Source: Tetragonia tetragonoides | Lineage: Eukaryota; Streptophyta; Magnoliopsida; Caryophyllales; Aizoaceae | NCBI GenBank assembly: GCA_038025085.1 | Contig: CM076147.1 | Location: 40,732,766-40,796,765, forward strand | Length of the DNA stretch: 64,000 nt | Direction of reading: 5' to 3' | Shown: positions 1 to 11,667 of the stretch, piece after piece | Layout: every line of letters starts with the position of its first letter | How positions within the stretch are numbered: the stretch's first letter is position 1 | Notes under the pieces: generated by a model | Databases searched by the model: none | What the model was told of the DNA's origin: nothing | The model's input: only the letters and a program-made list of their open reading frames with translations | Position numbers and translations under genes: made by a program

Positions 1-123
1 AGTAAGAGAGATAGATACAAAGTGAAAGTGGGTTGTCACCCACTGAATGAACCAAATATTTTCCTATTTGGTTCACTTTGTTTTTTTTTTTTTTTTTTGG
101 TCAGAAAGCATACATTCATATCA

Positions 124-741
124 TTACGTCATGAGTGAAATACAAGAACGTTCATATGATCTGCCCTTAAGATCATCATCATAGACAGTACTATAATTAA
201 CACTAGGATAGTTCAGTTTAATTACATCACTATAACTTGACCACTTAGCTAGACATTCCTTGGCCAAAAAATCTGCCAACCTGTTTTCCTCCCTAAACTT
301 ATGCTCATAAATCACTTCATCAAGCTTCCCTTGCAAACTCTTGCAATCCAAAAAGATGTTTCGTAGGTGAGAGCTGCTTAGATCCTTGTCGTTCAGCATG
401 TCTACAACTTGTTTACAGTTAGAGTTGACGATGAGTCTCCTCCAGCCCGCTGTCACTGCCTCCTGTAATCCGTCCCTGATACTGAGTAGCTCAGCTGTGT
501 TAGCATCATTCGCTCTGATACTTCTCTGGTAGCTGGCTAGCCACTCTCCGTTTGAATTCCTGCCTATACCTGCAATGCCTGCTTGTTTTGATTGTAAAGA
601 AAAAGCTGCGTCTGTGTTCAGCTTCACCCAATTTGGGGGTGGTGGCTTCCAACTCACCAGAACAATGGAAGAAGGAGAATTAACTTGTTGTTTCAAGGGA
701 TTATGCCAACTATGGTATTCCCAATCTTTGCTCCAATTCAC
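124..741 (-). pseudogene. LINE 1 plant-type RNase H domain
   Basis: 3' end of ORF2, in the same frame as the zinc-finger part beyond the TGA at 802. The RNase H fold is recognisable by its NTDAAF start, the TAELLSIRDGL helix and the ENRLADFLAK end. The position that usually reads ES-D-C or ET-D-S in this family reads NSNC, so the third catalytic Asp appears to be Asn. Ordinary RNase H activity is therefore doubtful even apart from the broken ORF. The stop lies close to the poly(A) tail. Confidence 0.75.
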
Positions 742-801
742 TTTAGACCAAACCTCACAAGGGACCAGGACATTTTCAAAACAATATTTGTTCCGTCTAA
801 G

Positions 802-1350
802 TCAAATATGCCACGCACTAGTAGCAAACAGGATAGGCCAATGTAGGTTTTGATGTTTGTGGGTGGAGGTAAGGTTTGACTTGAGCCACTCTTTAGTATT
901 TTCAGAGAAAAAAGTGTCAGAAACAGCAAACTTACTCCACATTTCCTTACCATAACCACAATCCCTCAACGCATGCAGAGTGTTTTCCTCATGAGAAAGA
1001 CACAATTGACACACAGCGTCGCTAACAATGTGCCTAACACAGAGCGTCTGCTTGTGTCCAATCCTATCCCACCAAGCAAGCCACATGAAAAACTGAACAT
1101 TTGGGGTACAGGGTGTTTTCCAAATCCATTCAATATTTTCATCATTATTATCACAAAAATTTGACCATTGCCAGTAGGCCTCAGCCATGTTAAATTTACC
1201 CCGAAAGGATAAATTACAACAGAGGAAATCCTCGGCCTGGCACACAGGAACAAGAATATTCATAATAGCATCAATGATTTGAACAGGGAGATCAAACAAT
1301 AAATTCGCAAAACACCAGCGGAAATCCACCAAAATACTTTTGACTTTCAT
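802..1350 (-). pseudogene. LINE 1 zinc-finger (zf-RVT) region
   Basis: Continuation of ORF2 after the frameshift near 1350. It carries the plant LINE zf-RVT pattern: a WIWK-TP-NVQFFMWLAWWDRI block followed by Cys-x2-Cys and a His/Cys pair (CQLCLSHEENTLHALRDC). The frame ends at 802-804 in TGA where the surrounding WHI-LRRN block of relatives has Trp, so the stop is best read as TGG to TGA. Downstream coding then continues in the same frame into the RNase H. Confidence 0.75.
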
Positions 1351-3254
1351 GTCATGTTCCAGGCGGTTGAGCGGTCCACTGATAAAGCGTCCAACCTTTT
1401 GGAATTACCCACGATCCAGTTGGAATTCTGATTATAAAGCGTCCAACCTTTTCTCATGCCTTGCCAAATATGTGACCCATTCGAAGCTTTCAACATCTTG
1501 TTCTTCTTGGTCATATATTTAGCTTTCAGCACTTTGGAGGCCAGGTTTTCTTCCTTATTAACCATATTCCAACACAATTTGGTATTTAAGACAGCATTGA
1601 CAGCTTTGCAGCTCCTAACTCCTAAACCTCCTAAGGCCATGGGTTTAAAGACCTTATCCTTGCCGATCAAGTGAACTTTTTTCTTCTCTTTTGTGTCACC
1701 CCAGATAAAATTACAAAGAATTTGATCCATTTTATCAAGAGTTTTTGCAGGGAGATTTAAACACTGAAGATAGTAGTTAGGAATGGCGCTAAGTGTAGCT
1801 TTGACCAAGCACAATCTCCTCGCCTTAGACAAAAAATTTGATTGCCAATTCGCAAGCTTGTTTTTCATTTTATTGACAATAAAAATCACTTCATTGTGTG
1901 GTCTCTTGGCAGTAAGAGGAAAGCCCAAGAAGCTACCAAGGTTCTGACACACTTTGATACCCAGATTCTCCTCAGCCACCTGAATGCAGTTGTCCGGTGC
2001 ATTGCCAGATAAGATGAGTTTGCTCTTCTCACAATTAATTTTCTGGCCAGAGGCTTTACAGAAAGTTTGGAGAACATCAAGAATATTCTTAAAATTAGTC
2101 TCTGTGGCTTCACCAAATAACAACAGATCATCCGCAAACAGAAGATGGGAGACTTTCATCTTCCTTCTACCCACTGGAAAAGGCACCCACTTACCATCTT
2201 CACAAGCCTCATGAATCATCTTCGAAAGATGTTCCATACAGATGATAAAAATATACGGGGACAAAGGGTCCCCTTGCCTAATGCCACGAGAAGGGAAGAA
2301 AGCTTTCGTAGTCTGGCCATTAACCAAAACTGAGTTCGTGACCGAAAACACACAACTCATGATTAGCTTGACAACGCTGGGCTCAAAATTACACGACACA
2401 AGGCAATATCTAACAAAATCCCACTCGAGCCTATCGTAAGCTTTCTCCAGATCAAGTTTTAAGGCGAAATAATTGGTTTTCCCTGTGCTCTTGCTCATAG
2501 AATGAACAATTTCAGAGGCAACTATTACATTTGTTTCGCTACCACGACCTGAGATAAAGCTGCTTTGATTAGGAGAAATAATCTTACTTAAATGGGATCT
2601 CAGTCTTATCACCAAAATTTTTGTCACCAGTTTATACAGAGTATTGCATAAACTGATCGGCCTAAACTGTTTGATCGAGGTAGGACACTCAACCTTGGGG
2701 ATTAAGCTAATGACCGTACAGTTCAGCTCGCTAGGAATTTCACTCTTGGCAAACCACTGTTTGACATTGCTACAAATTTCCCCACCAACCTTATCCCAGC
2801 AACTTTGGAAAAAGATCGCGTGTAGACCATCAGGCCCCGGAGCTTTGGTGGGGCCCATGGAAAAAAGCGCTTTCTTAATCTCCAACTCGCTTGGGATCCC
2901 TCCAATTAAAATCCTAGGACAGCTCATATCAACCTGAGCCACATTACCCCTCACAGAACCATTTTTTTCTGTAGTGAACAACTTAGCATAAAAACTATTA
3001 ATGTGGTTTAAAAGCTGGACTGGGTCAGAAATAATTTCACCAAAATTATTTTCCAGGGACAGAATTCTACTTCTTTTCCTGTTAATAAAGATGGATTTAT
3101 GAAAAAAATTGGTATTACGATCTCCATGTTCAATCCAATTGATACGTGATTTCATAAGCCACAAAATCTGTTCTTGCTCAAAAATAATATTAAGTTCCTG
3201 TTGAAGATTATCCTCAAGACAATTCAGGAACTTTGAATCTGGATCAGACTCAAG
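1347..3254 (-). pseudogene. LINE 1 reverse transcriptase (ORF2 fragment)
   Basis: Long open frame of more than 600 codons. It contains the standard non-LTR reverse transcriptase blocks: KAPGPDG, FRPISLCN, a KLDLEKAYDR block, RQGDPLSP and the catalytic FADD box. The thumb region follows (NFIWG, GGLGVRS). The frame opens after a stop at 3255-3257 and ends at 1347-1349, where homology continues in another frame, so a small indel near 1350 breaks ORF2. The domain itself looks complete. It would copy LINE RNA into DNA at a nicked target if ORF2 were whole; with no endonuclease upstream this copy cannot act alone. Confidence 0.85.
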
Positions 3255-3326
3255 TTAATCAAAGTCCTTTTCTTCTTGAAAACATTTCCAAAAAGATTTA
3301 CATTCCAAAAATTTATTTTATACTAT

Positions 3327-3693
3327 CAGCATGTCTTGTGTGCACTTACTCCACCGTGGACTAAAAACTTATGTGGATTTAGTTCACCGTGGACCAAAAA
3401 CTTATGTAGACTTAATTCATGGTGGACCAATACTTGGAGTCACCCCGTACTTCACCTGGAGCTATCCCCCTCTAAAAGTGGAGCCACCCCTACTTCACCT
3501 ATAGCCACCTCTCAAATTTATACTTGGCACCGCCCATACTTCACCTGGAGCCACCCCCTACTTTACATGGAGTCACCTCTCTACTTTACCTGGAGTGGAG
3601 CCATCTCCTACTTTACTTGGAGCCACTCCTACTTTATACTTAGCCACCCTTCAAAATTACTTAGTCCACGGTGGACTAAATCCACGAAAGATA
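3327..3693. mobile_element. foldback MITE-like element, copy 1
   Basis: Bordered by inverted copies of a CTTGTGTGGACTTAGTCC-like sequence (left from about 3335; right about 3661-3689, diverged). The left end holds three reiterations of a CACCGTGGAC-AAAACTTATG module. The interior is a tandem array of about 21-22 bp built on TACTTCACCTGGAGCCACC. A second copy lies at 8923-9240 with its interior array inverted. The open frame across it is a by-product of the tandem array. Confidence 0.7.
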
Positions 3694-3881
3694 ATACTCT
3701 AGTTTGGTGTTGAATGAATAGCACGAAGGATTCACTCATTAGGCCCATGGGCCATGCCATATCGGCCCACCAAGGATGGTGACTTTTTTGCTATGCACCA
3801 AAGATGGTGATATCTGACCTGCACCTCTCTCTTTTTCAATTCAATATTACCATTACACTTAGATAAGTAAAATTAATATTA

Positions 3882-4130
3882 TCTCCGTTTTTTTAAGATG
3901 TTTACATTTGATTTTTCATAGTTTTCAATACACTTCTTTGACCATATATAATTGTACTTATATGCATATTTAAATTATAAAATTATAATTTTTTCAAAAA
4001 TTTTCTTTAAAATGAATCTAGCAATAGCATTTTTACATTATAAATCTTTGTTATTTTTCACTAATTCATGGTCAAAGTTTGTGAACTTTGACCTTAAAAA
4101 ATAAAGTGTAAACATCTTGATGAAACGGAT
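3882..4130. mobile_element. degenerate Stowaway-like MITE
   Basis: The left end reads CTCCGTTTTTTTAAGATG and the right end is its inverse, CATCTTGATGAAACGGA. This is the CTCCCTCCGTTTC-type terminus common to plant Stowaway (Tc1/mariner) MITEs. TA dinucleotides sit at both borders. The interior is AT-rich and non-coding. Confidence 0.6.
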
Positions 4131-4170
4131 TAAGTAATACCATCTCTATCTTTTTTATATTACCCTTTAA

Positions 4171-4461
4171 AGCATGCTTGGAATGAGAGAAATGATTAAA
4201 GGGTAATGGAGCAAATTAAATGGTAAATAGGAAAGTGGAGGTGGTGGGGGTAATGACTAATGATTAAAGGGGTAATGGAGAAAACGAAAGGAGAAAACGA
4301 ACGGAGAAAATAGGGGAATCATTACCCTAAGAGCGAGTAGCGTAACTATTACCCCTCAATCTTCTTCACAAAATCTAACATACATGTCCTCTCACACCTT
4401 TCGTTTTAGCCTGTAATTCAATCTATTACCGCTTTTGTCATTACCCCATTCCAAGCAAACA
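4171..4461. mobile_element. MITE with GCTTGGAATG termini
   Basis: Inverted ends GCATGCTTGGAATG and CATTCCAAGCAAAC enclose about 290 bp with mirrored ATTAAAGGGTAATGG / CATTACCCC subterminal sequence. Similar decamers (TACCCTTTAA and TACCCTTAAT) flank the ends and may be a target-site duplication. It lies about 0.5 kb upstream of the ABCG TATA box. Confidence 0.5.
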
Positions 4462-4966
4462 TACCCTTAATTTGTTTCGGTACCCATTTAATGCCAATCC
4501 AAACATACCCAATCAAAAAATTAAGTAATATTAACATACGTTTAATTCCTCTACTATGTCATATCAATCGGTGCAAAAGGAAACAACATTTTTATTGTGC
4601 ACACTAATCAAATGAAAGAAAAAACCATGCAAATTGAAGACAGTCCTTTCAATTTATCGTAATTTTCAAGTTAGGAGTTCCATAAGATTATGTTTTTATA
4701 TGTTTTACTATCATATTTGGATCAAAATTAACGATTAAAGTTTAAAGTAGTAAGTAACAAAATGTATATATGAAGTCAAAATTCTTGTAAAGAGAATCAC
4801 AACCGCACATACCCCCTTCAAATACTTTTATTAGAATATCAACAAGCCACTTTGGTTTTTTTTTTTTTTTAATTTTTTTTTTTTAATTTTTTTTTGCTTT
4901 TTTCCATTTGGGCCGGACCGGGCCGGACATTTCTTGGGTATGGGGACACGTAACAAAAGGCCTAGC
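4462..4966. other. upstream region of the ABCG gene
   Basis: AT-rich spacer with an interrupted T tract near 4856-4895 and a GGCCGGACCGGGCCGGAC stretch at about 4911-4928. No coding sequence seen. It is the presumed proximal promoter of the ABCG gene. Confidence 0.4.
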
Positions 4967-4974
4967 TATATATA
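4967..4974 (+). promoter_or_regulatory. TATA box of the ABCG gene
   Basis: TATATATA in an otherwise mixed context, about 340 bp before the ATG. Transcription would start near 5000, leaving a 5' leader with a possible intron. Confidence 0.5.
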
Positions 4975-5166
4975 TTTGTAGTTGGAACTAGAGAGATGGA
5001 AGAAAACATAAGTTGCCTCACCCTGGTTTCCTGGAGGAAAAAAGAGAATAGTGAAGTGAGATCAGCCAAAACCTTTAATGAGATCGAATAACACAAAAAA
5101 TTTTGCATAGAAACCACGCTACATTTTGACCACCTGTCTTGCTTGTCTACACAGATTCATCCTGCC

Positions 5167-5301
5167 GTAAGTTTCTCATCATCATCATCTGATCATTGAA
5201 TTACATAATCCCTTGTTTAATTAACATGAGCGCGTTATTGTTGTTTACAATTTTTGCATTTAATTCAAGTCATTAATGAGTTATTCTTACAACTTAATTA
5301 G
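5167..5301 (+). other. possible 5'-UTR intron of the ABCG gene
   Basis: CC|GTAAGT at 5167 is a strong donor. TTAATTAG ending at 5301 is a plausible acceptor, 11 bp before the ATG at 5313. The region between is T-rich and non-coding. Transcript data would be decisive. Confidence 0.35.
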
Positions 5302-5312
5302 GAGTATAAATT

Positions 5313-8182
5313 ATGGAGGTGGAGAATTCTGATGTAGAATCTCCGAAGCCAATTCCAGAAGCCAATAATGCATCCGCCATTTTCAAGAACTCCATTCGCC
5401 CTGTCACTTTGAAGGTAATATACAAGTAATAGTGTTATTGTGCTTAAATTATATGCATGCACATAATCTTGAATTTTTATGATTTAATTTGCACATAAAT
5501 ATTATTTAGCAAAGAAAGAAATATAACTCTACAAGGAGATATAGATAGTAATGTACTCATAACTCATGCATGAACTTATCACCAATTTGTATCATGATGA
5601 TCTCTTCCCTTAAAAAGAAAAAAATATATATCATGATCTATATTTACAATGAATAGTCTACCATAAGGCGGTTAAATTAGAAGTTGATGGTCACTTAATC
5701 ATTACCTAAGCTAATACCTATAATTGAACGATTCCTCTGTTTGGGACCCTTCCAGATTTTCCTGGGAAAAATTTGCTAATGTGGAATATTAATCAATATA
5801 TGCTTATCTTAACAAGAAATGGTACGCAATTAATTACTTAAAGTAGTATTGGAGTTAATTAAAAGTAATCTATCATTTATTACATTCTGAAAAAAAATGT
5901 GAGGTTAGGATTGGACTATAACAAGAAGATCCTCTGTCTCACTTTGTGTCCCATCCGAATTGAACGTACTAATTATCATGTTAAAAAAAAACATAGTTTT
6001 TGGAGATGCATCAATCAATGACTACAAATGGGGAACTACTAACAATTTGACATCTTAACTTGCAGTTTCAAGATGTTGTTTACAAGGTTAAATTACAAAA
6101 AGGGAAATGGATAACACTAAAGAAGTCTCCATCAAAGTCACAAGAGCGAATCATACTCAAAGGCATTACAGGCACTGTAAAACCGGGTGAGATGTTAGCC
6201 ATGCTCGGTCCTTCGGGTAGCGGAAAAACCACCCTACTCACCGCCCTTGGAGGTCGTCTAGGGGGGAACTTGAAAGGCACCATAACCTACAATGGTAAGC
6301 CTTTTTCCAACCAAACGAAGCGTTGCGCAGGTTTTGTGACCCAAGATGATGTGCTCTACGCCCATTTGACAGTCACAGAAACATTAGTTTACACAGCACT
6401 ATTAAGGCTTCCCAACACACTAACAAAAGAAGAGAAGATTGGGCAGGCTGAAGCTGTGATAGTCCAATTAGGCCTAACAAGATGCAAAAACAGCATTATT
6501 GGTGCACCACTTTTGAGGGGGATCTCTGGAGGTGAAAGAAAGAGGGTTAGTATTGGACAGGAGATGTTGATTGATCCAAGTTTGTTGTTTTTGGATGAGC
6601 CCACTTCAGGCCTTGACTCAACAACGGCCCAACGGATCGTATCCACGTTGTCGGAGTTGGCCTTTGGTGGGCGGACCATTGTGATGACGATCCACCAGCC
6701 TTCTAGTAGATTGTTTTACATGTTTCACAAGGTGGTGTTGTTATCAGAGGGTAACGCTGTGTACTTTGGTAGTGGAGCACATGTTATGGATTACTTCCAA
6801 AGCATTGGTTTTGCCCCTTCTGTTCCTATGAACCCTGCTGATTTTCTCCTTGACCTTGCAAATGGTATGTCATATCATCATATCAATATTTTTTAATAAT
6901 GTGTGCCGTTGGATAAAACATGCTGAGATTATTTTGGGCTACACCAATAGTCCGGAACCATCTAATAATTTTCAACATAGTTCACCCTTGTCGGAATGTT
7001 TCGAAATGTGAAACATAACAAGCAAGTCAGGAATATTGTTCTTCAATTGCAACACTTTGTTGCTCTTACTTATGTTTCAATGTAAAGTCATAATCATATA
7101 TACCTGGTGAATGTTAGGTGTTTCGCCCTACGATTCAGAAGATTCAGTTAGTGTGAAAGAGAAACTAATTCTTGCATACAAGAACAACCTTGCAAACAAA
7201 GTGAAAGAAGACTTGCAAGTAGATGATCTAGTTGGGGTTAATGGGGATGGAAATGAGCCTAAGAAGGTAGGCAAGTGGCCAACTACTTGGTGGCAACAAT
7301 TTTCCGTGCTGCTTAGTAGAAGTCTAAGAGAGCGAAGGCACGAGACAGTTGATGTTCTCAAAATAGCGCAAATCATAATAGTTGCTATCATCGCAGGTCT
7401 TTTGTGGTGGCAGTCCAATCTCGCTCATTTACAAGATCAGGTAATATATGTTGCAAGTTCCACTCAATAATAGTATGAAACAGACCCTTATTACTCTGCT
7501 TTTTATTTATGTTTTTTCACAGATTGGGCTGCTGTACTTCACGTCGGGGTTTTGGGGCTTCTTCCCACTATTTGATGCCATCTTCACATTCCCTCCAGAA
7601 AGGATGATACTTGCAAAGGAGCGATCATCAGGCATGTACAGACTCTCCTCATACTTCATGGCACGAATGCTTAGCGACCTCCCAGTCGTACTTATACTAC
7701 CCACAGCATTTATCATCATAACATACTTGATGGCGGGGCTCAAACGGACAATAACAAGTTTTCTCTACTACTTATTCTCTCTACTCCTCAGTGTCCTAGT
7801 CGCGCAAGGCCTAGGTCTAGCCCTAGGAGCCATGGTCATGGTCCTAAAGAAGGCCACTACATTGGGGTCTGTCATCATGCTCACATTCCTCCTAGCCGGT
7901 GGTTATTATGTCCAAAACATCCCGCCTTTCATCAGTTGGATTAAGTACTTGTCGAATTTTAATTACAACTACAAGTTGATGCTAGGATCACAGTATAAAC
8001 CAGGGGACACCTACCCTTGTGGTAGTGATCATGGGAAACGCTGCTTAATTGAGGACTTTCCTTCTATAAAGACAGTGGGGATAAATGGACAGCTAGTTTC
8101 CTTAATTGCTTTGCTCATAATGTTCATAGCTTACAGGTTGATTGCTTATGTCTCGCTTATGCGTATAGGAGTAACAAAATAG
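5313..8182 (+). CDS. ABCG9-like: ABCG half-size transporter, ABCG9-like
   Basis: Four coding exons: 5313-5414, 6066-6864, 7118-7440 and 7523-8182. All borders are GT/AG with matching phases, giving 627 aa, close to the family's usual 640-670. The nucleotide-binding domain comes first: Walker A GPSGSGKT (residues about 82-89), signature ISGGERKR (about 187), Walker B LLFLDEP (about 207) and switch His in TIHQPSS (about 244). A membrane domain of six predicted spans follows, with the short Cys-containing loop YPCG-GKRC near the C-terminus. The N-terminus (SIFKNS-RPVTLK), [22 protein letters not shown] and the RIGVTK end match Arabidopsis ABCG9 better than ABCG14 or ABCG21, judged from memory. 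Family members export lipids, sterols or hormones across the plasma membrane as dimers; the substrate here is inferred only. I see no disabling change. Confidence 0.9.
5415..6065 (+). other. intron 1 of the ABCG gene
   Basis: 651-bp AT-rich intron starting GTAATA and ending TTGCAG, phase 0. I see no transposon or coding sequence in it. Confidence 0.8.
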
Positions 8183-8913
8183 ACATTTGAATGTAGTCCC
8201 TTGTTGGATTTGATTAGGTCTAGGTAGTTATGTATGGTTGAGATTAATCTTAGTTATGATCACATAAGCGTTACATATTCATAGCTAGCATCTACTCCTT
8301 ACAGATAGGACTGTATTTATTTGGTGAGAAATGTAATGGGACCTCTAGCCTTTATCTTTCCAATGGAAGATGAGGCGCATAATTGGTTTGTGTATAACTT
8401 GATGGTGATGCTTAACACATGTGTTTAGCATGTTCGGTTGTTTCGATCGACAATCTAAGAACAATGATACCACATTTGTTCTCCATTTGCACAGTGATTT
8501 AACCTGCCTTATGTCTGCTGACATTGATTTGAAGCACAGATTTGCCCTTCTTTATAATGTTCATCTGTAATGTAGTGCTGAGTTCTAGAGTAAGTGTTAT
8601 GGCTCTGTTTGGGTTTGGTAAGACATGGAAAAAGCTTACCTTCAATTTACTTCGATTAAGATGGAGACAGTATTCTTCCAAGAAGTAAGCGTTCGATTAT
8701 GATGGAGCTGAAAAACAAAGTGTGACAGAATTTCAATTATGGATTCATGGACTAAAACAAATCGATTGTGAAGCTTTTTCAGCCACTAAAACATTCTTCA
8801 CAGACCAAGTTCCAAACTAAAAAATAGATATGGGCCCAACATTTAGGCCCGGCACTCCGGCAGCATTTCACTCCCACTCATGTTCGAATTGGGCCATTTG
8901 GCCAAACTTTATT
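8183..8913. other. 3' flank of the ABCG gene
   Basis: Non-coding sequence holding the presumed 3' UTR. The only open frames are short and have no recognisable domain. Confidence 0.5.
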
Positions 8914-8922
8914 CAAGCAGAT

Positions 8923-9240
8923 CAGTATGTCTTGTGTGGACTTAGTCCACCGTGGACCAAGTAATTTTGAGGGGTGGCTTTAGGTGAAGTAGGGGGTGGC
9001 TCCAGTTAAAGTAAGGGGTGGCTCCAGGTGAAGTAATTTTGAGTAATTTTGAGGGGTGGCTCCAGATGAAGGTAGAGGAGGCTCCAGGTAAAGTAGGAGG
9101 GTGGCTCCAGGTGAAGTAAGGGTGTTGCCAAGTATAAATTTGAGGGGTGGCTCCACTTTTAGAGGGGGTGGCTCTAGGTGAAGTAGGGGGTGACTCCAAG
9201 TATTGGTCTACCATGGACTAAGTCCACACAAGTTTTTGTA
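8923..9240. mobile_element. foldback MITE-like element, copy 2
   Basis: Terminal inverted repeats CTTGTGTGGACTTAGTCCAC (8931-8950) and its inverse, ending ACTAAGTCCACACAAG at 9232. The interior is a run of about ten imperfect copies of GGTGGCTCCAGGTGAAGTA. The 9-mer CAAGCAGAT occurs at 8914-8922 and 9241-9249, a candidate target-site duplication of Mutator-like length. Same family as 3327-3693. Confidence 0.75.
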
Positions 9241-9591
9241 CAAGCAGATTGGGGTAAATTTTGCATTATAAGCTCCAAAATGTTTTCATATGTGGGTCAT
9301 CTAGAAACTTGTTATAACGGAATCGCTCTGATTCCTACTTAATCTCAAGTGTGATTGATTCATTTAGAAACAATAAATGGCTCAAATATGCATTTTAAGT
9401 TCTAAAATGTTGTTATATATTTAAACTCATATACATCTAATTTTACTCCACCATATCCATATCCATATTCATTTAACTCCACTTCATTCACCCATATATC
9501 CACTAGAATGAATGAAACAGATAAAAGAAAAGATTTATGTCGCAACCAATTAAAAAGGTGGATTTCATTAATGTTTTGTATTAAAGACGTT

Positions 9592-10174
9592 TAGGGATGA
9601 CAATGAAGTCCGAACCCGATCCGAATCCGACCCGTTTAGGCCAAAAAAAAATCCGAACCGAATCCGAATAAAAAAAATCCGAGTCCGAATCCGAATAAAA
9701 AAAATCCGAGTCCGAATCCGATTAGTAAACCCCGAATCCGAATCGGATTCGGATGTTGTGAAATCCGCCAAAATCCGACCCACCTCCGAATCCGATCTGA
9801 ATATCTGATTATATTTAATATTAAAAAAAAAAAGAGCACTACATCCTTAATATATTTGAATATATATGTTCACCTTTGTTTGTATCTTAAATCCTTAATA
9901 TATATACCATATTTATTTTAGTTGAATTAGCAATTAGTTATTTAGTATATCTTATATATGTTCACATTTAAATAAAAAAAATTGGAAGTAAGTCGAGTAA
10001 ACGGATCGGAGGTGGATCGGATTCGGAGATTACCGACTCCGAATAGTTTCGGATTCGGATCCTCCCTAATCGGAGGATATTCGGATTCGGAGGTGATTTT
10101 AGAATCCGTTTAGTATTCGGAGCGGATTCGGATTTAGCATAATCCGATCCGAATCTGATCCATTGCCATCCCTA
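9592..10174. mobile_element. hAT-like non-autonomous element A
   Basis: Termini TAGGGATGACAATG and CATTGCCATCCCTA are inverted. The element is flanked by an exact 8-bp duplication, AAGACGTT (9584-9591 and 10175-10182). The TAGNG end and 8-bp duplication are hAT hallmarks. The two sub-terminal blocks consist of reiterated CCGAATCCGA / TCGGATTCGG, including a tandem repeat at about 9650-9720; the AT-rich centre is featureless. Open frames across it are repeat translations. Confidence 0.75.
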
Positions 10175-10256
10175 AAGACGTTATGTAACAACTTTTCTTT
10201 TATGTTAATTTTTCTTATGTCCTTTTTTTTTTTAATAACGTAATGATGTGGAACGG

Positions 10257-10436
10257 ATTTTACGACTTGTAACGAAATGAAACAAGTTAATAAATGGTAC
10301 AAATTGTGAGATAAAATTGAATAACAACGAACAACATGATACACAAAATGAAACGAAACAAGTTAATAAATGGTATAAATTGTGAGATAAAATTGAATAA
10401 CAACGAACAACATGATACACAAAATGAAACGAAAAT
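10257..10436. repeat. 76-bp tandem repeat, about two copies
   Basis: The unit containing AACAAGTTAATAAATGGTA recurs at 10281 and 10357, followed by a partial third copy (AAAATGAAACGAAA). No function is apparent. Confidence 0.7.
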
Positions 10437-11636
10437 TACAGCGTAGAACAGAGTCGACAGAACATCAACAAATGGAACACAATAACGCTGGACTGACCGG
10501 GAATACCATTCACCCTCAACCCTGTTATAGTGCTATAAATCCATATCAGACAATGGACATGATGGCTATGGAGGCCTTTTGTCCCTATATAGAAAAAGAA
10601 GCATCTCTCTCTCAACTCTTTTATTTTTTTGGGTGCGCATCGCTCAAACTATAAAGATATTGATGATATATAGTTATATACTATGCCTAAATAAAGATGT
10701 TGGGCGGGTGATTGAAAAAAGAAAAAGATTTCGGTCGCAACCAATTAAAAATGGGTATTTGATTGGTGATGAAAAAGTAACATGATACCAATATGTGGCT
10801 TCTGTGAGCTGAAATCATCATTTACTATAAAGCCCCAAGTTTCTACTCTTGATAAATTGATGATTAGGCAGAAATGCCATGAATAATTGAACAATTAAGT
10901 CAAAAGAATTGTTGATTTTGTCTAAGCACTGTCTTTAATAACTCTTTAATTAAGCATTTAAAGGGTATTGGTCCGGTGCCTAATTCTTCCCACTTTTTAA
11001 ACAGCCAAACCCGCGTGCTTTTGTACTACATTTGTCGACCTCAGCTCACAATGCGGCTCCCGGCTGATAAATATGCAACTACCTTAACCAAATTATCTCT
11101 AGTGTTCACACTCAAATCACTCCAATGCAAATTAACTTAATAGAGATAAAGAGTCTTGAGTCTTTCATCGCGGAAGCTTTGTGTTTAGACATTTAAAAGC
11201 AAATCAATTCTAATACCGTGATAAAATAAAATAAACTCATATGTCTGATGTCTTTTTATTAATGTATGGGAGACTCCAATTTATAGACCAGCAGTATCGA
11301 AACTCCAACTCAATTTATTTGTACAACCACAATTGAGTGCACCATCCGATTAAAAAATAAAATAAAATAATTTGAGGTCATCTTAGCCGTCCGTTCAACA
11401 TTCAAAATTGTTTTGCTATTTTCTCATAAGAAAGAACGTCATTAATTACGGAGTATAAGGGTTCTAACAAATAAAAAGATCTCATCAAATTGCATGGTAT
11501 TGGTATCTAACAATAACGACAAACATGTTTTGATAATTGATATCACATCACATCCTAAGAACTTTCATTCCTAAAGGGGCTTTCTTTTTTATGCGGTGAA
11601 CTGGGCTTGGGAAGGCGGGTATTAGTTCCAACAGTT

Positions 11637-11641
<5 letters not shown>
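10437..11641. other. intergenic spacer
   Basis: AT-rich non-coding DNA. A 25-bp motif around GGTCGCAACCAATTAAAAA near 10734 also occurs near 9540 (GTCGCAACCAATTAAAAA). Nothing else recognised. Confidence 0.4.

Positions 11642-11667
<26 letters not shown>

Larger units (their letters stand above)
81..3326 (-). mobile_element. 5'-truncated L1-type LINE retrotransposon
   Basis: Non-LTR element read on the minus strand. The 18-base T run at 81-98 is its poly(A) tail. In transcript order it holds the end of the linker after the endonuclease, the reverse transcriptase, a zinc-finger region and a plant-type RNase H. ORF1 and the endonuclease domain are missing, so this is a 5'-truncated copy. Recognisable linker coding (Phe-Gly-Asn motif, minus strand about 3270-3320) runs almost to the foldback element starting near 3327. 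No convincing target-site duplication was found, so the 5' limit is approximate. Confidence 0.85.

Noticed and set aside
3276..3713. 145-codon Trp/Ser/Pro-rich frame
   Set aside because: It reads through the tandem array of the foldback element; the repeated SHPYFTW-like words mirror the DNA repeat.
8942..9214. 90-codon frame with similar repeated words
   Set aside because: Same explanation, in the second copy of the foldback element.
9568..9839. Arg/Ile/Phe-repeat frames
   Set aside because: They come from the CCGAATCCGA reiterations of a hAT-like element.
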